From assembly GCF_900086595.1 (NCBI RefSeq), contig NZ_LT575472.1:2674029-2738028 (forward strand): 64,000 bases of DNA, given 5' to 3'. Below, in pieces: positions 32,759 through 41,300 of this stretch. Within the stretch, counting starts at the first letter, position 1. Each line of letters opens with the position of its first letter. The translations under genes were made by a program, and so were the position numbers. The notes beneath the pieces are model-generated. The model did no database searches. It saw only the letters and a program-made list of their open reading frames with translations, and was not told where the DNA came from. Origin of the DNA: Clostridium nigeriense (GTDB lineage Bacteria > Bacillota > Clostridia > Clostridiales > Clostridiaceae).

Positions 32759-32983
32759 TTACTCTTTATTGTTCTTGGAATTATCATCAACATACCATTT
32801 ACAATTAGTAGTTGGATTACTTATTATTCCCAATGCAACTAAAATTGATAGAACTGTATTGGATACTGCTTGATATTCTTCTGGTATTACTTTTATTCCA
32901 AATGAATTTAAGATCATTGGTATTAGGGCAATAATAGATACCCATAAACCATAATTTTTAAATCTTGACCAATTAAAATTCAT
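32759..32983 (-). CDS. Phage-type holin (phiLC3 / Phage_holin_1-like)
   Basis: 74 aa, AAGGAGG site. The protein starts MNFNWSRFKNYGLWVSIIAL, has two hydrophobic segments, and ends with ILVALGIISNPTT followed by a polar tail. Both the N-terminal N-W-x-x-R-x-K-N pattern and the GIxxxPTT end are typical of this holin family. No endolysin or phage gene is nearby, so it is an orphan, perhaps domesticated for toxin or enzyme release as proposed for other clostridial holins. Confidence 0.8.
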   Translation of the reverse strand: MNFNWSRFKNYGLWVSIIALIPMILNSFGIKVIPEEYQAVSNTVLSILVALGIISNPTTNCKWYVDDNSKNNKE

Positions 32984-33018
32984 CTTAATTCCTCCTTATT
33001 ATATCTATTATATTTTAT

Positions 33019-33040
33019 TCACATAATTTATTTATGTGAA
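33019..33040. promoter_or_regulatory. Small palindrome upstream of the holin gene
   Basis: TTCACATAA (33019-33027) and TTATGTGAA (33032-33040) form a perfect 9-bp inverted repeat 36 bases before the holin start. It could be an operator or a weak hairpin. Confidence 0.4.
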
Positions 33041-33045
33041 CAAAA

Positions 33046-33112
33046 AAATTCACCTATATAAACTTTGCTTATACTTTACTTCAGGTTATCGCAAAATTAT
33101 ATAGGTAAATTT
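33046..33112. repeat. Imperfect palindromic repeat, copy 2
   Basis: Arms AAATTCACCTATATAA... (33046-33068) and 33091-33112 pair with one mismatch and a one-base bulge. The inner sequence TTTGCTTATAC...ACTTCAGGTTATCGCAAAATTA (positions 33064-33098) matches copy 1 at 26242. Confidence 0.65.
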
Positions 33113-33123
33113 CTTCAATAAAA

Positions 33124-33183
33124 TAAGGAAATATTATACTGATTTTGCTTAAATTTAAGCTACCTCAATATAATATTTCCTTA
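33124..33183. repeat. Imperfect palindromic repeat, copy 3
   Basis: Perfect 15-bp arms TAAGGAAATATTATA (33124-33138) and 33169-33183. Between them are TTTTGCTTA and an internal GCTTAAATTTAAGC palindrome. The inner motif is shared with copies 1 and 2, but the arms are different. It may also end the aminopeptidase transcript at 33204. Confidence 0.55.
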
Positions 33184-33203
33184 TAAACTATATTAACTTA
33201 TTA

Positions 33204-34598
33204 TTAATCTTCTTCTACTAAGAAAGCTCTATAGCCTTTCATTGTTTCATATATATCTAGCTTACTTGCAATTTCCCAAGGTGCATGCATATTTTGTAAC
33301 GCTACACCACAGTCTATAACTTCCATATTATATTCAGCTAATATATAAGCTATAGTACCACCACCGCCTTGATCTACTTTTCCAAGCTCAGCAGTTTGAT
33401 ATACTACATTATTTTTATCCATTATGTTTCTTAGCCAAGCAATAAACTCTGGATTTGCATCATTACAGCCTGATTTTCCTCTAGCTCCTGTATATTTATT
33501 AAATACTAATCCTCTACCAAAATAAGCTGAGTTTTTCTTTTCCATTACAGAAGGATAATTAGGATCAAAGGCTGCAGATACGTCTGCAGATAGCATCTTT
33601 GAATTAGTTAATGCTCTTCTTAACTTTAAGCTTGAATAATCTCCAACTCTATCCATAACTTCTGCTACTGCATTTTCAAAAAATTTTGAATGCATACCTG
33701 TAGCTCCATTACTTCCTACTTCTTCTTTGTCTACTAATAGTACAACACTTGTATATTTAGTTTTATCTATGTCTAATAATGCCATTAATGATGTATAAGC
33801 ACATACTCTATCATCTTGACCATAAGCCATTATCATACTTCTATCTAACCCATATTCTCTAGCTCTTCCAGCTGGAACCACTTCTATTTCTGCTGATATA
33901 AAGTCTTCTTCTTCAAAATCATATTTTTCTTTTAAAATCTTTAAAATATTAGCCTTCACAGTATCTTTTTCTTCCCCGTCTAGAGGCATACTTCCAACTA
34001 ATATGTTTAAATCTTCACCTTCTATAACAACATTAGCTTTCTTTTGAAGCTGATCTTGTGATAAGTGTATTAATAAATCTGAAATTCCTATTACAGGATC
34101 AGTATCATCTTCTCCTATAACAACGTCTATCTTAGTACCATCTTTTTTTACTACAACTCCATGTAAAGCTAGTGGTAGCGCAACCCATTGATACTTTTTA
34201 ACTCCACCATAATAGTGAGTTTCCATCATAGCAAGGTTTGAATCTTCATATAAAGGATTTTGTTTTAAATCTAGTCTTGGTGAATCCACATGAGAGCCTA
34301 TAATTCTTAATCCTTTTTCCATTGGCTCTTCTCCAATTATAAACAAAGCTAAAGCTTTATCCTTGTTATTTAAGAATATCTTATCTCCAGCCTTTAAAGA
34401 CTCTTTATTTTCTATTATTTCTTCTAAATCTCTAAAGCCTAAAGCCATTGCCATATCTATGCTAGTCAATACGCATTCTCTTTCTGTTTTACAAGTAGAC
34501 ATATATTCTATATATCCTTTGCAAAATTCAAATAATTCCTCTCTTTTTTCTCCTTGATACTCTAACCAAGGATTTTTCTTTTCTTCAAGTTTACCCAT
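33204..34598 (-). CDS. M18-family zinc aminopeptidase
   Basis: 464 aa, the length of bacterial aspartyl-type M18 aminopeptidases. Metal ligands and catalytic residues appear in IIGSHVDSPRLDLKQNP (His, Asp), AYGQDDRVCAYTSLMALL, VDKEEVGSNGATGM (Glu-Glu) and ADVSAAFDPNYP, and the C-terminal CGVALQNMHAPWEIASKLD gives the last His. It is a cytoplasmic dodecameric exopeptidase acting on peptides after protein turnover. It follows hprK by 30 bases on the same strand with its own GGAGG site and is probably cotranscribed. Confidence 0.93.
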   Translation of the reverse strand: MGKLEEKKNPWLEYQGEKREELFEFCKGYIEYMSTCKTERECVLTSIDMAMALGFRDLEEIIENKESLKAGDKIFLNNKDKALALFIIGEEPMEKGLRIIGSHVDSPRLDLKQNPLYEDSNLAMMETHYYGGVKKYQWVALPLALHGVVVKKDGTKIDVVIGEDDTDPVIGISDLLIHLSQDQLQKKANVVIEGEDLNILVGSMPLDGEEKDTVKANILKILKEKYDFEEEDFISAEIEVVPAGRAREYGLDRSMIMAYGQDDRVCAYTSLMALLDIDKTKYTSVVLLVDKEEVGSNGATGMHSKFFENAVAEVMDRVGDYSSLKLRRALTNSKMLSADVSAAFDPNYPSVMEKKNSAYFGRGLVFNKYTGARGKSGCNDANPEFIAWLRNIMDKNNVVYQTAELGKVDQGGGGTIAYILAEYNMEVIDCGVALQNMHAPWEIASKLDIYETMKGYRAFLVEED

Positions 34599-34628
34599 AA
34601 TTATCCTCCATGTAAAAATATTTATATT

Positions 34629-35546
34629 TTATTCTATTATTTTATCCATTCTACTTTCAATTATATCAACAGGAGTCACATCTGACATAAGTGAATGTCT
34701 GTAGTTAACTGCTGCTGCTTCAATAATAACTGCAATATTTCTTCCTGGTCTTACAGGAACCCTTAACTTCTTTAGTTTTACACCTAATATATCTTGTCTT
34801 TCATCATTTAGACCTAGTCTATCATAATCTCCATCATCTTTCCAATGTTCAAAATGCATAAGAAGTTGAATATCTTTTTCTGGAAGTACAGAACTTAATC
34901 CATATAGAGATGCTACATCTATAATTCCTATTCCTCTAACCTCAAGCATTCCTATTGTTATTCTAGGAGAGGTTCCTATAAGTTCTCCATCTACTTCTCT
35001 AATATCTACAGCATCATCAGTTACTAATCTATGACCTCTTTTTATAAGCTCAAGAGCTGTTTCACTTTTGCCAATTCCACTTTCACCCGTAATTAAAATA
35101 CCAATTCCATATACATCTACTAGAACACCATGAAGTCTTGTCTCTGGAGCTAGTTGACCTGCAAGATAAATTGTTAATTTACTCATAAATTTAGTTGTAA
35201 CTAAATTAGTTCTAAGTAACCAGACTTTATTTTTTAATGCTGCTTTCATTAATTCTTCTTGAGGTTCTAAATCTCTAGTTATAATTAGACACTTTAAATT
35301 AAAGCTAAAATACTTATCTATTCTTTTTCTTCTTAGCTCTACTCCCATAGTTTCTAAAAAGCTCCATTCAGCTTTTCCAATAACTTGAATTCTCTCAGGT
35401 GCAAAGTAGTTATAAAAACCTGCCAATTGTAATCCAGGTCTATTTATATCATTTACTGCTACCTCTATTCCTTTTTCGCCCTCTGATAAGATTTCTAAAT
35501 CAAAATCTTTTATTAACTTTTCAACTGTAACTGACAAATTTATCAC
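34629..35546 (-). CDS. hprK: HPr kinase/phosphorylase
   Basis: 305 aa, the family norm. Walker A is ITGESGIGKSETALELIKRG (about residues 151-170), followed by the HprK signature DVRGIGIIDV-like EVRGIGIIDVASLYG and the C-terminal KLRVPVRPGRNIAVIIEAAA. The enzyme phosphorylates or dephosphorylates Ser46 of HPr according to ATP, phosphate and fructose-1,6-bisphosphate, and so controls CcpA-dependent catabolite repression. A cre site in front of the amylopullulanase gene in this window is a probable downstream target. It lies 3 bases after a DUF896 gene. Confidence 0.97.
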   Translation of the reverse strand: MINLSVTVEKLIKDFDLEILSEGEKGIEVAVNDINRPGLQLAGFYNYFAPERIQVIGKAEWSFLETMGVELRRKRIDKYFSFNLKCLIITRDLEPQEELMKAALKNKVWLLRTNLVTTKFMSKLTIYLAGQLAPETRLHGVLVDVYGIGILITGESGIGKSETALELIKRGHRLVTDDAVDIREVDGELIGTSPRITIGMLEVRGIGIIDVASLYGLSSVLPEKDIQLLMHFEHWKDDGDYDRLGLNDERQDILGVKLKKLRVPVRPGRNIAVIIEAAAVNYRHSLMSDVTPVDIIESRMDKIIE

Positions 35547-35549
35547 CCT

Positions 35550-35741
35550 TTAATTTCTTTTTTTAAGTTCAACCGTCTCCAATTGAGCTCTGAAGTTGCT
35601 TTTAACACTATCAATATATTTTCTTCTTAGTATTTGTTGTTCTTCTTTTTCTTTTTCATTTAAGCCTTCTTCTTTACTCTTTTTGTAAAGTTCATTTATC
35701 CTTTTAATTACATCATCCATCTTCATATTTTCGTAATCCAT
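35550..35741 (-). CDS. DUF896 (UPF0291, YnzC-like) protein
   Basis: 63 aa from the ATG at 35741, after AGAAAGGATG; a longer frame to 35792 adds 17 basic residues without a clear site. The helical hairpin VIKRINELYKKSKEEGLNEKEKEEQQ followed by RRKYIDSVKSNFRAQLE is the DUF896 signature. YnzC is SOS-controlled in Bacillus, but no LexA box was seen here and the family function is not settled. It ends 3 bases before hprK, indicating coupling. Confidence 0.82.
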   Translation of the reverse strand: MDYENMKMDDVIKRINELYKKSKEEGLNEKEKEEQQILRRKYIDSVKSNFRAQLETVELKKRN

Positions 35742-36015
35742 CTTTAGTTCATCCTTTCTGAATAATCTTCTTTTATTATATTTTACATTCATTTGAAGCC
35801 AATATCAACTTATATAATTTCAACATCTGTAATTAATTACATTCTTTTTTAAAACTATTACTATTAACTTCCTCTATTAATTACTATAGCTATCACCATA
35901 AATTTTACATTAATTTGTAGATTTTTGTATTACAGTTTTATTTTACATTTTTACACTTTTTGGTATAATATTGTTATATCAAGATAGATTTTGTAAATAG
36001 ACGGAGGTGTGAAAT

Positions 36016-36216
36016 TTGATAAAGAGATGTAGAAAAAAATTAATGTTTAAAAAAGCTCTTCTTAATTTTTTATTAAGATATCTTTCTCCTAGTAATAGGA
36101 TAATAGTATATATTTCTCAAGACTTGGACAAACTAATAAGTAAATATCAAAAAAGCATCTATAATAAGTATAAGCGTAAAAATTTACATATAAATACTCT
36201 AAAGAAGGTTGCTTAA
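36016..36216 (+). CDS. Spo0E-like aspartyl-phosphate phosphatase
   Basis: 66 aa, TTG start with a perfect GGAGGTG 6 bases upstream. The second half contains the Spo0E signature, here ISQDLDKLISKYQ (usually SQELDxLI), after a helix with NRIIVYI. In Bacillus such proteins dephosphorylate Spo0A~P and delay sporulation; clostridial versions are thought to act the same way. The N-terminal 25 residues are unusually basic and hydrophobic (KKLMFKKALLNFLLRYL). The soluble orphan kinase at 20676 is a possible opposing activity. Confidence 0.82.
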   Translation: MIKRCRKKLMFKKALLNFLLRYLSPSNRIIVYISQDLDKLISKYQKSIYNKYKRKNLHINTLKKVA

Positions 36217-36510
36217 GTACTTTACTATATTGAAATTATGTAGTATGTTAATTCAATTAATTCTTAGAAGATTAATATATATTACTTTTTGCGTATAAAA
36301 ACTTTTATCTTTGCTTTTGTAATTATTAAAATAAACATAAAGAAAATTTGTCATATCCACTTTGGAATTGATGATATTTTCAACACATTCTAGATTTTAT
36401 TAATTTATTAAATAAAAGACTAGTATAGTGTATTTTATTTTTTATTCTCTAGAAAATATTAAACTATATATTATTATTTAATATTTTTATTATAATATAA
36501 TTTCTAAAGA
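36217..36510. other. Intergenic A/T-rich stretch without recognisable gene
   Basis: Between the Spo0E-like gene and the 6S RNA terminator. No frame with a ribosome-binding site and no strong hairpin was found; sequence is almost pure A/T. Confidence 0.5.
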
Positions 36511-36517
36511 ATAAAAA

Positions 36518-36539
36518 AATACCTCGTATTCGAGGTATT
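36518..36539 (-). terminator. Terminator of 6S RNA
   Basis: Perfect stem AATACCTCG/CGAGGTATT (loop TATT), then T7 on minus, immediately after the 6S RNA closing stem. Confidence 0.88.
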
Positions 36540-36550
36540 ACATACTAATA

Positions 36551-36745
36551 TATTCCCAACATGCCGGTCACTTAAATATTCATACCTGCTCCTCGCAGGT
36601 GGGTTAAGCGCACTAATCTTCTGCCTTCTCCTGCCACTTTATTGTGAATTACTGGAGCCTGACATATAATTAGATATTACAAATCCCGTATATTCAATGT
36701 AGGTTGAATATTTTAAGCTAAGCGCACATCTCAGGATTAATTATG
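36551..36745 (-). ncRNA. ssrS: 6S RNA
   Basis: On minus, a TATAAT promoter is followed by about 195 bases that fold as one long rod. The closing stem pairs TCCTGAGATG (5') with CATGTTGGGA (3'). A second stem pairs CTTAAAATATTCA with TGAATATTTAAG. The 3' half has an ACCTGC-GAGGA-GCAGGT hairpin. The 5' block CTGAGATGTGCGC closely resembles the E. coli 6S start CUGAGAUGUUCGC, and CCTGCG in the 3' half has an equivalent there. 6S RNA mimics open promoter DNA and binds housekeeping RNA polymerase in stationary phase. SRP RNA and RNase P motifs are absent. Exact ends are approximate. Confidence 0.82.
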
Positions 36746-36751
36746 ATTTTA

Positions 36752-36779
36752 TTATATCATATATTCTCTCTAATGCAAT
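36752..36779 (-). promoter_or_regulatory. Promoter of 6S RNA
   Basis: On minus, TTGCAT, 16 bases, TATAAT, with the RNA 5' end expected about 7 bases downstream. Confidence 0.68.
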
Positions 36780-36806
36780 AGATTATTCTGGAAGTAAAGT
36801 AAACCT

Positions 36807-37205
36807 TTAACAAATAAATTCTTTTGCCACTTCTTCTATAGTTAAATCTTGATCTTCAGCGGTAAATAGCGCCATAACCTGCATAAATTCATAATTTGAA
36901 GAATTCATTTGAAAGGCCATAACTTCACCACATATATCTAAATCTTCTACTATTTCTTCTATTATATCTACGACTTCATCATTACCATACTCATAAAGAT
37001 AAGGTATAAAGTATTCTTTAAACCATTCATTACTTTCTTCTTCATAATCACTTTCTTCATTTGAATAGCTTCTAGCTGCACTTAGTACATCTTCATCAAA
37101 ATCTAAAAAAAACTTAACTAGAAAAATTCCATTTTCATTCTTTAGTTCTTCTATTTCTGATAGATTATTTTCTTCAAGTATTTTAATTATCTTATTACTA
37201 TCCAT
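36807..37205 (-). CDS. Acidic hypothetical protein (132 aa)
   Basis: Starts at ATG 37205 with GGAGG 5 bases upstream; a TTG four codons earlier overlaps that site. Highly acidic, largely helical, with EESNEWFKEYFIPYLYEYGNDEVVDIIEEI in the middle and DLTIEEVAKEFIC at the end. No family is recognised with confidence. It directly follows a DUF1292 gene (12-base gap) and is probably in the same transcript. The acidity suggests binding to a basic partner; no function is assigned. Confidence 0.65.
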   Translation of the reverse strand: MDSNKIIKILEENNLSEIEELKNENGIFLVKFFLDFDEDVLSAARSYSNEESDYEEESNEWFKEYFIPYLYEYGNDEVVDIIEEIVEDLDICGEVMAFQMNSSNYEFMQVMALFTAEDQDLTIEEVAKEFIC

Positions 37206-37217
37206 AATAACCTCCAA

Positions 37218-37487
37218 TTAATATAATAGTTTTTTATATTCCTTCTTTACATCAAGAAATTCTTTATCATCTTCAACTAGATTCAATTCTTCTTTTCCAT
37301 CCACTTCATCTACTCTAAAAACATATACATCTTCACTTTCCTCATCCATAGGAGCTAAAAGTAAGTATTCTATTTCTTTCAAGTAAACTTTTGCTACTGC
37401 TTCAAAATCTACTTTTTCTCCATTTTCATCTAAAAAACTCATAACAACTTTTTCATCTTCACTTATATTTAAATTCTTTTTATCCAT
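37218..37487 (-). CDS. DUF1292 protein
   Basis: 89 aa, AAAGGAG site. The pattern [33 protein letters not shown], then DVYVFRVDE and a D/E-rich tail, is that of DUF1292 (YrzB-like), a small acidic beta protein widespread in Firmicutes and of unknown function. Usual partners such as Fur-like or Holliday-junction genes are absent. It heads a two-gene unit with the acidic protein at 36807. Confidence 0.82.
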   Translation of the reverse strand: MDKKNLNISEDEKVVMSFLDENGEKVDFEAVAKVYLKEIEYLLLAPMDEESEDVYVFRVDEVDGKEELNLVEDDKEFLDVKKEYKKLLY

Positions 37488-37651
37488 TTTATTCTCCTTT
37501 ATGTTAATTGTCCATTATATTTTATATTTAAAATTCATTTTTTTCTAGTAGTTTCTACATTTTTTAATCTTATATTAGAAATAATTTATGTAACTATAGT
37601 ATATTTATTTTCATATGATAAATTATCAATTTATTTTCAGAGGATAAAGTT

Positions 37652-38275
37652 ATGTTAGAAACATTAATATTAGTCTTATCTGTATCTATAGATTCATTTT
37701 TAGCAAGTATTTCTTATGGTACTAGTAAAATAAAAATACCCTTTAGTTCAATATTAATATTAGATATAATTTCATCTACTATGCTTGGTATTTCTTTACT
37801 AATTGGGACCTTTCTTCAGGATTATATATCATTAAACATAGCAAAAACTATTAGCTTTATGATTTTATTTTTTTTAGGTATCTATCGACTATTTGAAGGG
37901 CTATTAAAATCTTATATTAACAATAGATCCAGTGATTTATCACCTTTTAAATTTAGACTATTTGATTTTCACTTTGTACTCCAAGTATATGCAGATGAAA
38001 TAAAAGCTGATTTTGATAAGTCTAAAATTCTTACTTCTAAAGAAGCTCTTTATTTAGCTTTTGCCTTATCTTTAGATAGCTTAGCTGTAGGTTTTGGTAG
38101 TAGCCTTATAACAATTAATTATATTGAGGTTTTTATTTTTGCTATTATTATTGGTTTTTTAGTAATTTTACTAGGTTCATTTATTGGTAAAAAATTTGTT
38201 GAAAATACAAATTTAAATCTTGCTTGGTTATCTGGGTCAATGCTAATTATATTAGCATTCTTAAGAGTATTTTAA
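37652..38275 (+). CDS. ytaF: YtaF-family (MntP-like) sporulation membrane protein
   Basis: 207 aa, about six transmembrane helices arranged as two homologous halves. Each half carries the metal-transporter-like acidic motif: SVSIDSFLASISYG in helix 1 and LSLDSLAVGFGSS in helix 4. A soluble loop (YADEIKADFDKSKILTSKEA) joins them. The family, related to the manganese exporter MntP, is called a sporulation membrane protein. Manganese or other metal handling in sporulation is the likely role, inferred from family. Confidence 0.88.
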   Translation: MLETLILVLSVSIDSFLASISYGTSKIKIPFSSILILDIISSTMLGISLLIGTFLQDYISLNIAKTISFMILFFLGIYRLFEGLLKSYINNRSSDLSPFKFRLFDFHFVLQVYADEIKADFDKSKILTSKEALYLAFALSLDSLAVGFGSSLITINYIEVFIFAIIIGFLVILLGSFIGKKFVENTNLNLAWLSGSMLIILAFLRVF

Positions 38276-38297
38276 AAATTAAATACATTATCAAAAA

Positions 38298-38328
38298 GGT
38301 GGAAGATATATTTAACACATCTTCCACC
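38298..38328. terminator. Terminator between YtaF and the giant nucleotidase gene
   Basis: Stem GGTGGAAGAT/ATCTTCCACC, T5 tail on minus; it can serve both convergent genes. Confidence 0.78.
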
Positions 38329-38334
38329 ATAAAT

Positions 38335-41300
38335 TTATTTATTAACTACATCTTTCTTCTTTTTCTTCAAGAATAAAGTTACACCAACCCCTATAGCTAC
38401 TATAGCTATTAATAGTATATAAGTTGGATTATTTCCACCTGTGGTTGGTAAATTAGTATTATTGTTTACTCCTGATCCTGGTTTGTTTTCATCTGGTTTT
38501 GGTTCTTCTGGCTTTGGATTTTCTGGTTTTGTAGTTTTTTCTGCCACAATAAATTTGCTAAAATGATTTGTTTTAAATGTTATCTCATTTCCATTTATAG
38601 TTGTTTCCATTATTTCAAAATCACCAGTTACTTCATTATAATAGAATACGGCTAATTTGTCCTTATTTAATCCCTTTAATTCTTCATCTGATAATTTTAA
38701 TTTAATGGTAGCAAATCCATCTTTAAAGTCGTGAATTTGTATATTTTCATTTCCATTCTTTATAAATAAATTAAATTCAAATACTTTTTTCACTCCCTTA
38801 ATACCAGTTGTAATAGATAAATCCTCTATAACATTCATCTCAAATATTATAACTGAATCTTCTTTTAGTAAATTAGAATCTATTAAATTAAATGGTATAG
38901 AAATTGTATGGTTTCCATTTTTTACATCTAAAGAACCTTCACCATTTTTTATAGCTTCTATATCTCTTATTTCAACCTTAATTGAATTTGATGGATTCTT
39001 AATAACTATTTCATTTTTACCATTAGGATTTTCTATTTTTTCTACTATATTTTCTAAAGTATTATCTTCATCTTCAGGCTTAACTATTACTTTTGCTGTA
39101 GCTGTAAGGTTTCCATCTTTAGTTATAACAGTTATTGTTGCTTCTCCAACTCCTACTGCAACTACCTTTCCATTTTCATCAACCTTTGCTACCTTTTCAT
39201 CACTTGATACCCAATTAACTTCTTTATTTGTTGCTTCTGTTGGTAAAATTGTTGCTTTTAATTGTATGCTTTCATTTACCTTTAATTCTGCTAAAGTCTT
39301 ATCTAAGCTTACTCCTGTTACCCTTACGTCTTCAGGTTTAACTGTTATTTCTGTTGTAGCTGTAAAGCCTCCATCTCTAGTTATAACAGTTATTGTTGCT
39401 TTTCCAACTCCTACTGCAACTATCTTTCCATTATCATCAACCTTTGCTACCTTTTCATCACTTGATGCCCAATTAACTTCTCTATTTGTTGCTTCTGCTG
39501 GTAAAATTGTTGCTTTTAATTGTATGCTTTCATTTACCTTTAATTCTGCTAAAGTCTTGTCTAAAACTACTCCTGTTACCCTTACTTTAACTATAACTTT
39601 TATTTCTTTAGTAGTAACTTCATTTTGACTATCTTTTACTTGATATACAACTTTGTATTCTCCTGCTTTTGTGGTATCTACAGTATTTTCAAGAATTTCA
39701 ATTTTATTTGTTAAATCTCCATCTTCTAGGTCTACTGCAGTTACATTGTTAAGTGGATCAAAGTTATCTCCTACTGCTAAAATTAAATCATTAGCTGTTA
39801 TATTTGGAAGATTATTCTTTCCTACTACTATTCTACCTTCAACAGAGTGTTTAATATCTCCTAAATTTTTAATATATCCTTCTAATGCTTCATCTAAAGC
39901 TTTGAACTCATTTTCTGTTTTAGCATCCTTAAAGTGAGGATATTCATCACCACCAGCTGCCATAAAGTCATTTGTTGCTACTAAATATTTTTTACTCATA
40001 TCTATTGATTTTCCATCTATAGTTACAGTAATTATTCTATTTCCTGCTTCTTTATCTGCATCAAACACATATTTTATTCCTGCTACATGTGTAAATTGTC
40101 CTGCTGCTGCTGGATATGATTTAACACCATGCTCAAGAACTTCCTTAATTTGCGCTCCAGTTAAATACTTAGTAACTATGAAGTTTCCAAATGGAAGAAC
40201 TTTAATAACTTCTCCCTTTGTTATTTCTCCTTCATTTATACTATCACGAATTCCTCCACCATTAGTAATTGCAATTTCTGCCCCTGTTTCATATAACATA
40301 GCATCTGTAATTAAATTTCCTAAGTTAGTTTCTTGAGTTCTTGAATATTCTCTAGCTCCTTGTAAATAAACCTTAGAATTTCCAATAACTTTTGATAAGA
40401 ACTCATTTTGCTCATTGTCAATTTCTTTAATTTTATCAGAAACAACTATATTTCCTTTAATACTTGTTGTATCTTTTTTAGCTATCAAGCTAGCCTTTTT
40501 GCTAACTATATTTTTTGAATTAGTATCTAAAGAAATTACTACTTTTCCTAAATTCTTTTCATAATCCCCAGTACTTGCAATTAGAGTTCCATTTTTTGTA
40601 GTTATTCCTTCTGCTAAAGTGCTATGGCTATGGCCATCTATTATTAAGTCTATTCCATCTACCTCATCTGCAACCATAGTAGATACTACTTCACTAGACT
40701 CATCTATACCTATATGAGCTAAAGCAACAATTACATCAGCCCCCTTTTCCTTAAGGTCCTTTACTTGTTTTCTTGCAGATTCTATAGGCTCAGCAAATGT
40801 AATTCCTTTTACATTATTAGGATTAGTCTTATATGCAGTTTCAGGTGTAGATAGACCAAATATACCAATTTTAACTCCTGCAACCTCTTTAATTGTATTA
40901 GCATTAATTAAATTATCCTTTCCCTTCATTACATTTGCAGAAATAATAGGGAAACCATTTTCACCCTCATTAGCCATTTTTGCTAATTCAAGTAATCTTT
41001 CATATCCATAGTTAAAATCATGATTTCCAGGTGTCATAGCATCATATCCAGCTAACTTCATTAATGAAATAATGTCCTCTCCCTTCTTTAAAGTAGCAAA
41101 TGGTAATCCATGAAGAGTATCACCAGCATCTAAAAGAAGTGAATTAATTGTATTATTTTTTATTGCGGATATTACATCTATTCCAATAACATCCTTGTCA
41201 GTCTTAACTCTACCATGACTATCATTTGTATGGAATAATGTAATTTCTATATCTTTAGCCTTTAGCTTTACTATTTCTGCTGAATCCCTAACCCTTAATC

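Noticed and set aside
36551..36745. SRP RNA, RNase P RNA or cobalamin riboswitch as alternatives for the structured RNA
   Set aside because: Motifs of those families are missing, while promoter, rod-like fold and 5' block fit 6S RNA.
39266..39628. Plus-strand frame in the Big_2 repeat region
   Set aside because: Mirror of the tandem repeats of the giant nucleotidase gene; no independent start signal.
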